Source of the DNA: Rhodospirillum centenum SW
GTDB taxonomy: Bacteria; Pseudomonadota; Alphaproteobacteria; Azospirillales; Azospirillaceae
DNA length: 64,000 nt
Direction: 5' to 3'
Assembly (NCBI RefSeq): GCF_000016185.1
Contig: NC_011420.2
Span: 2,891,001 to 2,955,000 of the forward strand
The translations under genes were made by a program, and so were the position numbers. The notes beneath the pieces are model-generated. The model saw only the letters and a list, made by a program, of their open reading frames with translations. It searched no databases and was not told the DNA's origin. Positions 36,843 to 44,961 of the stretch are shown piece by piece; within the stretch, counting starts at the first letter, position 1; each line of letters opens with the position of its first letter.

Positions 36843-38411
36843 ATGACCCTGCCCCCTGTTTCTTCCCCCGCCGTTCCCGATGCCGGACACCGGGCCGGGG
36901 CCGTCACCGCAATCGGCTACACCGCCAGCTACCACCGCGAGATGACGCCCGCCCTGCTGTCGCTCTCGCTGCTGCTGCGCGGGGTCGCGCCGCCCGACTT
37001 CGGCCGGGCGTTCACCTGGTGCGAGCTGGGCTTCGGCCAGGGCGTGAACCTGGCGGTCGCGGCGGCGACGCATCCCCAGGGCCGCTTCTTCGGCACCGAT
37101 GTGAACCCCGAGCACGCGGCCCACGCCGCCGGCCTCGCCCGGGCCGCGGGGCTGGGCAATCTGGCGGTGGAGGCGCTGGACTTCGACGCCTACGACCGGC
37201 TGGACCTGCCGCCCTTCGACGTGGTGGCGCTGCACGGCGTCTGGTCCTGGGTGGGAGAGGGGCCGCGCCGGCGCATCGTCGATTTCCTGCGCCGGCGGCT
37301 GAAGCCGGGCGGTGTCGCCTATGTGAGCTACAATGCCCTGCCCGGCTGGGCCCCCTACATGCCGCTCCGCCGGCTGCTGACGGCGCATGCGGCGCAGGGG
37401 CAAGGGGCGCAGGCTCCGCTGCCGGAACGGATCGCGGCGGCGCTGGGCTTCCTCCGCCGGCTGGCGCGGGAGGGCGGCTACTTCGCCGTCAATCCGGCCG
37501 TGCTGCCGCGGCTGGAGGAACTGGCGGAGCGGCCCGCCGCCTATCTGGCGCACGAATTCTTCAACGCGGCCTGGACCCCCGACTATTCCGCCGACGTCTT
37601 CGCCGCCCTGACCGGGGCGGACCTGAGCTTCGCGGCACCGGCGCTGGCGTCAGACCATGCCGACGTGCTGCCGGAAGGCGCGCGTGCCCTGCTGGCGGAG
37701 GTGGCGGACCCCGCCCTGCGGGAGACGGTGCGCGACACCCTGACGAACCAGCCGTTCCGGCGCGACGTCTTCGTGCGCGGCCCCCGCACGCTGGACCCGG
37801 CGGAGCGCGACCGGCGGCTGGACGCGCTGCCCTTCGCGGCCCTGGCCCCGGCCCGGACCCTGCCCGGCATCGCCCGGCTGCCGCACGGGGAGCTGCCGCT
37901 GGACCGCGACGCCGGCATGGCGCTGCTGGAGGCGCTGGCGGACGGGCCGGCCAGCCTGGAGGCGCTGGCGGCGCGGGCGCCGGAGGTGGCGCGGCTGGGG
38001 CGGGCGCGGCTGCGCGCGGCGCTGGTCCAGCTCCATGCCCTGGCCCGGATCGCCCCGGCGCCGGGCGGGGAGGCCATGGGCGCTGCCGGGTCCGACGCCT
38101 GGAACCGGCTGGTGCTGGCGCGCAGCCTGGACGGCGACACCCTGTCGGCCCTGGCCTCGCCCGTGCTGGCCGGCGCGGTGGAGACGGACCGGCTGGAGCG
38201 GCTGTTCCTGCTGGCCTCGGTCCGTGGCGTGGACCCGGCGGCCTTCGCCTGGTCCGTCCTGGCTGCGCGCGGCGAAGCGGTGCTGCGCGACGGCCGCCTG
38301 CTGGAGGGGGAGGCGGCGAACCGGACGGAGCTGGCCGAGCGCGCCGCCGCCTTCCGCCGCGCGCGCCTGCCGCTGCTGGCGCGGCTGGGCTGCGTCCCCT
38401 CCCGCACATGA
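36843..38411 (+). CDS. SAM-dependent methyltransferase with regulatory domain
   Basis: A 522-residue protein from ATG 36843. The N-terminal half is a class I methyltransferase (WCELGFGQGVNLAVAAATHP, then GTDVNPEHAAHAAGL, and the post-I segment FDVVALHGVWSWVGEG). A second domain (FFNAAWTPDYSADVFAALTG, AELSFAAPALASDH-like) matches the methyltransferase-regulatory domain found C-terminal to such enzymes in Proteobacteria. The last 150 residues form a helical, winged-helix-like tail. The substrate is unknown. Ends 180 bases before the next gene. Confidence 0.85.
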   Translation: MTLPPVSSPAVPDAGHRAGAVTAIGYTASYHREMTPALLSLSLLLRGVAPPDFGRAFTWCELGFGQGVNLAVAAATHPQGRFFGTDVNPEHAAHAAGLARAAGLGNLAVEALDFDAYDRLDLPPFDVVALHGVWSWVGEGPRRRIVDFLRRRLKPGGVAYVSYNALPGWAPYMPLRRLLTAHAAQGQGAQAPLPERIAAALGFLRRLAREGGYFAVNPAVLPRLEELAERPAAYLAHEFFNAAWTPDYSADVFAALTGADLSFAAPALASDHADVLPEGARALLAEVADPALRETVRDTLTNQPFRRDVFVRGPRTLDPAERDRRLDALPFAALAPARTLPGIARLPHGELPLDRDAGMALLEALADGPASLEALAARAPEVARLGRARLRAALVQLHALARIAPAPGGEAMGAAGSDAWNRLVLARSLDGDTLSALASPVLAGAVETDRLERLFLLASVRGVDPAAFAWSVLAARGEAVLRDGRLLEGEAANRTELAERAAAFRRARLPLLARLGCVPSRT

Positions 38412-38447
38412 AGGGGCCGCCCGTCCGCCGGTCATAATTCCCGGACC

Positions 38448-38475
38448 TTGAAAAACGGGTATTTCGGGTTATTCT
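38448..38475 (+). promoter_or_regulatory. putative sigma-70 promoter
   Basis: TTGAAA (38448-38453), 16 bases, then TATTCT (38470-38475), in an unusually AT-rich spot between two genes and about 118 bases before the membrane-protein start. Confidence 0.5.
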
Positions 38476-38592
38476 GCGCAACCCATGGGGCGCCAAGGCT
38501 GCGGACCCCGCCGCACCGTCAGCCAAGGCGCGGCGCGCAGAAAAGCACGCAGAACGGCACGCGCCCCACGGCAAGCGGAAGAGGGGACGAGG

Positions 38593-39435
38593 ATGAGGGG
38601 GCCGTTCCAGTTTCTCGCCACGGTCGCACTGATCGCCGGGGTGAACATCGCGTTTCTGCGCTTCGACACCGTGTCCTGGCGCACGGTCGCCTTCCTGGCG
38701 ACGGCGGCGCTGCTGATCCTGCTGCTGCGCCAGTTCGGTCTGGCGCTCACCGGACATGCGGCAGGCGTGCTGATCGACGGGCGCAACCGCATCAGCCTGG
38801 ACCGCCTGCAGGTGATGGCCTGGACCGTACTGACGACGGCGGTGCTGGTGGTGGCCGCCGCCTCCAACCTTGCCGGTGTCGGCGGGCCGCTGCCGCCGGG
38901 GACCAGTCCCCTGGACATCACCATCCCGCAGTTCCTGCTGGCGGCCCTGGGCATCAGCAGCGCCACGCTGGCCGCGTCGCCCCTGATCCTCAGCACCCGG
39001 CCCGTGGCCGATCCGGCGCGCAGCGCCGCCCAGGCCGCGGCCGGCCCGGCCGACAGCGCCGCTGTCTTCACCCGCGAGACCTCGCAGCAGGCGGACTGGA
39101 CCGACATCGTGCAGGGGGAGGAGGTGGGCAACGCCGCCACCGTGGATCTGGGCAAGGTGCAGCAGATCTTCTTCACGCTTCTGGTGCTGGGCGCCTACAC
39201 GGCGGAGGTGTTCGCCGCCTTCCGGGTCGAGGCGCCGGTCACCGCCCTGCCGGAGCCGAGCGAGACCTTCCTCTACCTCATGGGCATCAGCCACGCCTCC
39301 TACCTCGCCTACAAGGGCGTGCCGAAGACGGCGGCCCGCGGCGGGCTCCGCGCCACAGCCGCTCCGGCGCCCTCCACCGCGGCATCGCCCGCCCCGGCAT
39401 CGCCCGCACCGGAGGGGGCGTCCGGACCCGGCTGA
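38593..39435 (+). CDS. uncharacterised membrane protein
   Basis: A 280-residue protein from ATG 38593, directly after ACGAGG. Hydrophobic helices are at about 6-24, 29-48, 75-100 and 110-135, and another near 210-230 (IFFTLLVLGAYTAEVFAAF). Distinctive soluble patches are DGRNRISLDRLQVMAWTVL, LDITIPQFLLAALGISSATL and DWTDIVQGEEVGNAATVDLG. I recognise this pattern from widespread but uncharacterised proteins, some near contractile-injection or nucleotide-signalling loci; that recollection is unverified. The C-terminus is Ala/Pro/Ser-rich and disordered. Converges with the kinase gene. Confidence 0.75.
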   Translation: MRGPFQFLATVALIAGVNIAFLRFDTVSWRTVAFLATAALLILLLRQFGLALTGHAAGVLIDGRNRISLDRLQVMAWTVLTTAVLVVAAASNLAGVGGPLPPGTSPLDITIPQFLLAALGISSATLAASPLILSTRPVADPARSAAQAAAGPADSAAVFTRETSQQADWTDIVQGEEVGNAATVDLGKVQQIFFTLLVLGAYTAEVFAAFRVEAPVTALPEPSETFLYLMGISHASYLAYKGVPKTAARGGLRATAAPAPSTAASPAPASPAPEGASGPG

Positions 39436-39448
39436 CGGGTCGGTCAGG

Positions 39449-41569
39449 TCAGGTCCGGGCCGTGGCCTTGACGAGGGAGCGCAGTTCGTCGGGCCGCACC
39501 GGCTTGCGCACGAACTGCACCCCGGCGGCGCGGGCGCGCGGTTCCACATCGGCGGTGACGTCGCCGGTCAGCAGGATGGCCGGAACGCTCCGGCCCAGTT
39601 CGGTGCGGATGCGGCGCACCGTCTCCAGCCCGTCCATCGCGCCCGGCAGGCGGTAGTCGGCCAGCACCAGCCGCGGCTGCGCGCCGCCGGCGATGATGCG
39701 CAGCGCCTCGTCCCCGTTGCGCGCCTCCACCACCGGGCAGTCCAGATCCTCCAGCAGCATCCGGGTGGCGGTCAGCACCAGCGGGTCGTCCTCCAGCAGC
39801 AGGATGGGGAAGCCGGTGGCGGCGGGTTCCGCCGGGCCGTCCGCGGCCGGTATGTCCGGCTCCGCCGCCACGACATCCGCCCGCGGCAGCACGACGGAGA
39901 AGCGCGAGCCCCGGCCCGGCCGGGAGCGCACGTCCAGCGGGTGCTGCAACAGGTCGGCGGCCCGGCGCACGATGGCGAGGCCAAGCCCGTGGCCGCTGCT
40001 CCGTTCCCGCGCCGCGTTGCCGAGCTGCTGGAACTCCTCGAAGATGTCGTCCAGGCAGCCGGCCGGGATGCCGGGGCCGGTGTCCACCACGTCGATGCGC
40101 AGATGGCTGCCATAGCGGCGGACGCCGACCAGCACACCGCCCCGGTCGGTGTAGCGCACCGCGTTGGCGACCAGGTTGCGCAGGATGCGCTCCAGCAGGG
40201 TCGGGTCGCTCAGCCCGTACAGGGTCGTGGGCACCACCCCCAGCCGCAGCCCCTTCGCCCGTGCCGCGGGGGCGAAGTCCCGTTGCAGCCGGTTCAGCAG
40301 GGGTTGCAGCGGCACCGGCCGCACGTCCAGCTCGACACCGCCGCTCTCCAGCTTGGAGATGTCCATCAGCGACTCGAACAGGTCGATCATCGCGTCCAGC
40401 GAGCCCTCGATCTGGTCCAGAAGCTCCCGCGCGCCGGGATCGCCCACCCGGGTGCGCAGGTTGCAGGTCAGCAGGCTGATGGCGTTCAGCGGCTGGCGCA
40501 GGTCGTGGCTGGCCGCGGCCAGGAAGCGGGACTTGGCGCGGTTCGCCCGCTCCGCCGTGTCGCGGGCCGCGGTCAGGGCCTGCTGTGCCTGCCGCTCGCC
40601 GTCGATGTCGGTGGCGGTGCCGAACCAGCGGACCACGTTGCCGGCATCGTCGAACAACGGCCAGGCGCGCGACAGCATCCAGCGCCAGCCGCCCCCGGCG
40701 CGGCGGATGCGGTGCTCGATCTCATAGGGGGTGCGGGTGGCGACGGCGGTGGTCCAGGCATGCAGGGTGCGCGAGGCGTCGTCGGGGTGGATGGCGCTGT
40801 CCCACTCGCCGCCGGTGCCCTTCTCCACGCTCAGCCCGGTATAGTCGGACCAGCGCCGGTTGTAGTAGTCCACCTCCCCGTCGGGGCTGGCGGTCCAGAC
40901 GATCTGCGGGATGGACTCGGTCATGAAACGGTAGCGCCGTTCGCCCTCGCGCAGGGCGGCCAGCAGCCGGTCGCGCTCGGCCTCCACCTCCATGCGGCGC
41001 AGCCCGGCGCCCAGCATGTTGGCCAGCCCCTCCAGCAGGTAGAGGTCGGCCATGTCGTAGCCCCGCGGCTCCGGGCTGCCCAGGGCCACAATCCCCACCA
41101 CGGTCAGGCCGGCGCGCAGCGGCGTCACGGCGATGCCGCGCAGGCCCAGGGCGGCGAAGGGCTCGGGATCGTCGGGCCCGGCCTCGGCGGCGCAGTCGGG
41201 GATGACGACGGCCCGGCCGGCGGTGCAGGCCCGGCCGACGGGCGTGGCGGCGCCGTCGGGCAGCACCAGGGTGCCCGCCGCTCCGGGCGGCAGCCCCTCC
41301 CCGGCGACGACCAGGAACCCGCCCGTCCCCTGCCGCACCTCCGCCACCAGGGCCGCCGCCATGCCGGTCGCCTGGACGGCGCTGCGCGCAACCTGCGCGA
41401 ACAGGGCCGCACGGTCGCCACAGGTCAGCGCGAAGGCCCCGAAATCCGCCAGGATGGCCTGACGGGTCAGCTCGCGCGTCGGGGTGGTGTCGGATCGGCG
41501 ATGCGGCAAAGGCTCGGCTCGCTGGAACGGGCGGCCGCAGCATAGTCCAGAGGGCCGGCCGTTGGACAT
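39449..41569 (-). CDS. hybrid sensor histidine kinase (GAF-PAS-HisKA-HATPase-REC)
   Basis: A 706-residue hybrid kinase. A GAF domain occupies about residues 30-180 (VGIVALGSPEPRGYDMADLY). One PAS follows (YRFMTESIPQIVWTASPDGE) with a PAC (WFGTATDIDGERQ). The kinase core has FLAAASHDLRQPLNAISLL and an ATPase domain with LRNLVANAVRYTDRGG and DTGPGIPAGC. A receiver domain closes the protein, with Asp in LVLADYRLPGAMDGLETV. No membrane segment is seen. The start at 41569 lacks a clear ribosome site; a TTG about 60 bases later is possible. Confidence 0.88.
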   Translation of the reverse strand: MSNGRPSGLCCGRPFQRAEPLPHRRSDTTPTRELTRQAILADFGAFALTCGDRAALFAQVARSAVQATGMAAALVAEVRQGTGGFLVVAGEGLPPGAAGTLVLPDGAATPVGRACTAGRAVVIPDCAAEAGPDDPEPFAALGLRGIAVTPLRAGLTVVGIVALGSPEPRGYDMADLYLLEGLANMLGAGLRRMEVEAERDRLLAALREGERRYRFMTESIPQIVWTASPDGEVDYYNRRWSDYTGLSVEKGTGGEWDSAIHPDDASRTLHAWTTAVATRTPYEIEHRIRRAGGGWRWMLSRAWPLFDDAGNVVRWFGTATDIDGERQAQQALTAARDTAERANRAKSRFLAAASHDLRQPLNAISLLTCNLRTRVGDPGARELLDQIEGSLDAMIDLFESLMDISKLESGGVELDVRPVPLQPLLNRLQRDFAPAARAKGLRLGVVPTTLYGLSDPTLLERILRNLVANAVRYTDRGGVLVGVRRYGSHLRIDVVDTGPGIPAGCLDDIFEEFQQLGNAARERSSGHGLGLAIVRRAADLLQHPLDVRSRPGRGSRFSVVLPRADVVAAEPDIPAADGPAEPAATGFPILLLEDDPLVLTATRMLLEDLDCPVVEARNGDEALRIIAGGAQPRLVLADYRLPGAMDGLETVRRIRTELGRSVPAILLTGDVTADVEPRARAAGVQFVRKPVRPDELRSLVKATART

Positions 41570-41662
41570 AACGCCGATGGATGATACCGCCCCCCGACGA
41601 TGGATGTAACAGCATCCGGGTCCTATGACCTGCCCGCGGCATCAGACCGGGCCGCTCTGAAC

Positions 41663-41732
41663 GGGCCGGTCAGCCCCCCGGCCGGTCAGGCCGGGCCGGT
41701 CAGCCCCCGGCCGGTCAGGCCGGGCCGGTCAG
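41663..41732. repeat. tandem 29-30 base repeat at recX end
   Basis: Two almost identical units of 30 and 29 bases (41663-41692, 41693-41721) plus an 11-base partial copy. Each unit begins GGGCCGGTCAGCCCCC and ends GGCCGGTCAGGCC. The last partial copy overlaps the recX stop codon. Similar GGCCGGTCAG-type duplications sit near other stop codons in the window. Confidence 0.85.
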
Positions 41733-42319
41733 AATGCGTCGGTCAGGCTGTCGGGGTCGTCCGTGTCCACCACCCGGCGTGCGGTGTCCAGGTCGAAGCC
41801 GGCCCGCGCCAGGGCGGCCAGATCCCTGTCGCGCCGTTCCGCCCGCGCCGCCGGATCGCGGTAGGGTCCCAGCCGGCGGCGGCGGGCATAGGCCAGGGCG
41901 GCGGCAAGGTCGGCATCCCCGCTCTCCGCCCCCTCCAGCCCGCCGAGTGCGCGCACGATCAGCCCGTCCTCCAGCCCCTTGGCCGCCAGCTTCTGGCGGA
42001 TCAGGCGGGTGGAGCCGCCGCGGCGCTGCAGGCTGGCGGCCCGCGCCTCGGCATAGGCGGCATCGTCCAGCAGCCCGCTGCGCCGGTAGCGGGCGATCAG
42101 GTCCTCCACCCAGCGGCGGCCCTCCTCGGGGTCGGTGCCGTGGGCGCGGGCGGACATGTCCACCTTGCGCAGCAGCACGCGGCGCAGGTTCGCGGCGGAA
42201 CTGGCGAAGCGTTCCAGATAGTGCAGCGCCGCCCGCTCCAGATAGTCCGGGCTGACCCGGCGCGGCCCGCGGCGGGCGGGACGGGCAGGGGGGGCGGAAC
42301 GGTCGCGGTCGTCCGTCAT
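41729..42319 (-). CDS. recX: recombination regulator RecX
   Basis: RecX binds RecA filaments and limits RecA activity. The 196-residue product shows the expected three tandem three-helix repeats: ALHYLERFASSAANLRRVLL, then WVEDLIARYRRSGLLDDAAY with AEARAASLQRRGGSTRLIRQ, and a final repeat AYARRRRLGPYRDPAARAER. The N-terminus is extra Pro/Arg-rich sequence. recA is not within the window. Divergent from the ABC permease pair. Confidence 0.86.
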   Translation of the reverse strand: MTDDRDRSAPPARPARRGPRRVSPDYLERAALHYLERFASSAANLRRVLLRKVDMSARAHGTDPEEGRRWVEDLIARYRRSGLLDDAAYAEARAASLQRRGGSTRLIRQKLAAKGLEDGLIVRALGGLEGAESGDADLAAALAYARRRRLGPYRDPAARAERRDRDLAALARAGFDLDTARRVVDTDDPDSLTDAF

Positions 42320-42456
42320 GCGGCCCCCGGGGTGGATGCGGTCGGTCGGGCGGCCGCGGCGCCGGCCGTTCGCGCAATGCTTCGCGCGATGGCCGCGGTT
42401 GCCCGCGACGGGGCGGGGGCGCTACTGTGCCGCAGCCTCAAGCGGAACCCTGTGCA

Positions 42457-43260
42457 ATGCCGGATCATAGCTTTCCCATGCCGCGGAGCGTGGGCGCCGT
42501 CAACTGGATCGGCCTCTGGACCCTGACGCGCCGGGAGATCCGGCGCTTCCTGAAGGTCTGGGTGCAGACCGTCGCCGCCCCCGTGGTGACCACGCTGCTG
42601 TTCTATTCCGTCTTCGCCCTGGCCCTGGGCGGGGTGGTGCGGATGGTGGGCGACGTGCCCTTCCTGGTCTTCCTGGGTCCGGGCCTCGTGATGATGTCCA
42701 TCGCCCAGAACGCCTTCGCCAACACCTCCTCCTCGGTGCTCGTCTCGAAGGTACAGGGCAACATCGTGGACGTGCTGATGCCGCCGCTCTCCGCCGGGGA
42801 GCTGGCGGCGGCCTATGTCATGGGCGGGGTGGCGCGCGGCCTGCTGGTCGGGCTGGCGACGGCGGCCGCCATCTGGATCTTCGTGCCGCTCGGGCTGTAC
42901 GCGCCCCAGTTCATCCTGTTCCATGCCGTGGCGGCGGCCATGCTGCTGTCGCTGCTGGGCCTGATCGGCGGCATCTGGGCGGAGAAGTTCGACCACATGG
43001 CGGCGGTGACGAACTTCATCGTCACCCCGCTCTCCTTCCTCTCGGGCACCTTCTACACCATCGACAGCGTGCCCCCGGCCTTCCGCTTCATCGCGCACCT
43101 GAACCCGTTCTTCTATTTCATCGACGGCTTCCGCTACGGATTCATCGGCCAGACGGACGGCACCCTGACCACGGGCATCCTGGTGATGACGGGGGCCAAT
43201 CTGGTGCTCCTGGCCGTGGTCCTGCGGATGCTGTCCAGCGGCTACAAGCTGAAGGCCTGA
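42457..43260 (+). CDS. ABC-2 type transporter permease
   Basis: A 267-residue inner-membrane permease with six hydrophobic helices (TVAAPVVTTLLFYSVFALAL, MLLSLLGLIGGIWAEKF). The pattern FVTPLSFLSGTFYTIDSVPP and LNPFFYFIDGFRYGFIG is the DrrB/NodJ-type ABC-2 signature for drug, polysaccharide or lipid export. ATG 42457 is chosen; longer starts are possible. It is followed six bases later by a paralogous permease. No ATP-binding subunit gene is adjacent on either side. Confidence 0.88.
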   Translation: MPDHSFPMPRSVGAVNWIGLWTLTRREIRRFLKVWVQTVAAPVVTTLLFYSVFALALGGVVRMVGDVPFLVFLGPGLVMMSIAQNAFANTSSSVLVSKVQGNIVDVLMPPLSAGELAAAYVMGGVARGLLVGLATAAAIWIFVPLGLYAPQFILFHAVAAAMLLSLLGLIGGIWAEKFDHMAAVTNFIVTPLSFLSGTFYTIDSVPPAFRFIAHLNPFFYFIDGFRYGFIGQTDGTLTTGILVMTGANLVLLAVVLRMLSSGYKLKA

Positions 43261-43266
43261 CCGCCC

Positions 43267-44100
43267 ATGTCCCCGCGCGATGTCCCCCCGCCGCCCGCCG
43301 GCGCCTTCGATCCGGCCTTCGACCGGCACATCGGCGCCTTCCACTGGCGGGGCTTCGTCACGCTGATGCGGCGCGAGCTGCTGCGGGTGCGCAAGATGGC
43401 GGCGATGACGGTGATCGCGCCGGCCATCATGGCGGTGATCTACTTCGTCTGCTTCGCCTTCGGGCTGGGGCCGAACCGCGGCACCCCGGCCGGGGACGCG
43501 GTGCTGGACTTCCTGGTGCCGGGGCTGATCATGATGTCGCTGCTGCTCCAGGCGGCGCAGAACCCGGCCTTCTCCCTGGTCTACAGCAAGATCGAGGGGA
43601 TGGTGATCGACCAGTTGATGGCGCCGGTCGGCGCGCGGGAGACGGTGCTGGCCTATGTCATCGCCGGGGTCGCGGCGGGGCTGCTGGCCGGGGCGGGCAT
43701 CTGGGCCGCCATGCTGCTGCTGCGGGCGCCGGCGGTGGCGCATCCGCTGGCAGTCCTGGGCTTCGGCGTGCTGGGGGCGGCGATGATGGCCGCGGCGGGC
43801 TTCCTGTCGGGCATCGTCAGCCAGAAGTGGGACCACATGGCGGCCTTCCTGACCTTCATCTTCCTGCCGCTGGTCTTCCTCTCCGGCCTGTTCGCCCCGG
43901 TGGACGGAATGCCGGAGCCGTTCCGCACCATCGTGCAGGCCAACCCTGTCTTCTACGCCATCGACGGCTTCCGCTACGGCTTCATCGGGGAGAGCCACCA
44001 GCCGCCGGCGGTGTCGCTCATGGTGCTGCTGGTCGTCACGGCGCTGCTCTACGGGGCGGCGCTGGCGCTCTATGCCCGCGGCTGGCGGCTGAAGAGCTGA
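43267..44100 (+). CDS. ABC-2 type transporter permease (paralogue)
   Basis: A 277-residue permease closely similar in plan to its upstream neighbour: LRVRKMAAMTVIAPAIMAVI, SLVYSKIEGMVIDQLMAPVG, SQKWDHMAAFLTFIFLPLVF and NPVFYAIDGFRYGFIGESHQ align with the same segments of the first. The pair probably arose by duplication and forms a heterodimeric membrane channel. The ATPase must be encoded elsewhere. Substrate unknown. Confidence 0.88.
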   Translation: MSPRDVPPPPAGAFDPAFDRHIGAFHWRGFVTLMRRELLRVRKMAAMTVIAPAIMAVIYFVCFAFGLGPNRGTPAGDAVLDFLVPGLIMMSLLLQAAQNPAFSLVYSKIEGMVIDQLMAPVGARETVLAYVIAGVAAGLLAGAGIWAAMLLLRAPAVAHPLAVLGFGVLGAAMMAAAGFLSGIVSQKWDHMAAFLTFIFLPLVFLSGLFAPVDGMPEPFRTIVQANPVFYAIDGFRYGFIGESHQPPAVSLMVLLVVTALLYGAALALYARGWRLKS

Positions 44101-44181
44101 GCCCGGCGCGGCCGGCCGTCGCCGGGCAGTCCTCACCGGGCGGTCCTCACCGGCCAGTCATCGCTGGCCCGCCGTTGCCGG

Positions 44182-44805
44182 TCAGTCGCCGGGGGTGACC
44201 CGGCGCAGGGTCAGGTTCAGCCTTCCGCCCTCCGGCAGCAGGGCGCTGCTGCCGGGCAGGATGCGGTCCACCCCGTGAAAGGCGGCGCGGGCCTCGCCGG
44301 CGAAGACCATGACCGTGCCGCTGGGCACCAGGAAGCTGCGGGTCGGATCGCCGCGCTGCCGTCCGCCCAGCCGGAACACGGCCGTGTCGCCCAGCGAGAC
44401 GTTCAGGATCGGGGCGTCGGCCGCCTCCTCGTCCTCGTCGCGGTGCAGCCCCAGCCGGGCGCCGCCGCCGCGGTAGAGGTTGACGAGACAGCACTGCGGC
44501 GGCTGCGGCCAGCCCGCCAGCTCGGCCCAGAGATCCAGCAGCGCCGCCGGGATCGGTGGCCAGGGCCGGCCGGTGGCCGGATGCACGGGGCTGTAGCGGT
44601 AGCCGCGCCGGTCCGACACCCAGCCCAGCGGGCCGGCGTTGGTCATGTCGATGCTGAAGGGCCGACCCCGTCCGGGCGTCACGTAGCGCTGGAACGGCGC
44701 TGCCGCCGCGACCTGCTGCACGGCGTCCAGCAGCGCCTGCTGGGCGGCGGCGTCCAGCCGGTCGGGCAGGTAGCGGAACCCGTCGGGGCTCGGGGGACTG
44801 GGCAT
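44182..44805 (-). CDS. AlkB-like 2OG-Fe(II) dioxygenase
   Basis: A 207-residue AlkB-family oxygenase that would reverse alkyl damage in nucleic acids. The iron-binding His-x-Asp is in LGLHRDEDEEAADAPILNVS, the distal His in ARAAFHGVDRILPG, and the 2OG-binding Arg in RLNLTLRRVTPGD. The nucleotide-recognition lid region (DMTNAGPLGWVSDRRGYRYS) also matches. I start at ATG 44805. It stands alone; no ada or alkA is nearby. Confidence 0.9.
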   Translation of the reverse strand: MPSPPSPDGFRYLPDRLDAAAQQALLDAVQQVAAAAPFQRYVTPGRGRPFSIDMTNAGPLGWVSDRRGYRYSPVHPATGRPWPPIPAALLDLWAELAGWPQPPQCCLVNLYRGGGARLGLHRDEDEEAADAPILNVSLGDTAVFRLGGRQRGDPTRSFLVPSGTVMVFAGEARAAFHGVDRILPGSSALLPEGGRLNLTLRRVTPGD

Positions 44806-44961
44806 GGCGGACCGGGTCCTTCCACGGGGCCGGGAGACGGGGCTGGAGACGGGGCCGACGATAGCGCGCCGCGGCCGCGGGCGCACCCCGCCCTGCACGC
44901 AAACGGGACCGGCGCCCCATGGTCATGGACTCGCCCCGGTCTCCTGCCTAGATTCCAGGGC

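Noticed and set aside
37561-39549. Long antisense frame over the methyltransferase and membrane protein genes
   Set aside because: Composition is Pro/Arg/Ala low complexity, and the sense genes are well supported.
41663-41732. CRISPR-like repeat array
   Set aside because: Units are directly adjacent without spacers, and no cas gene is nearby.
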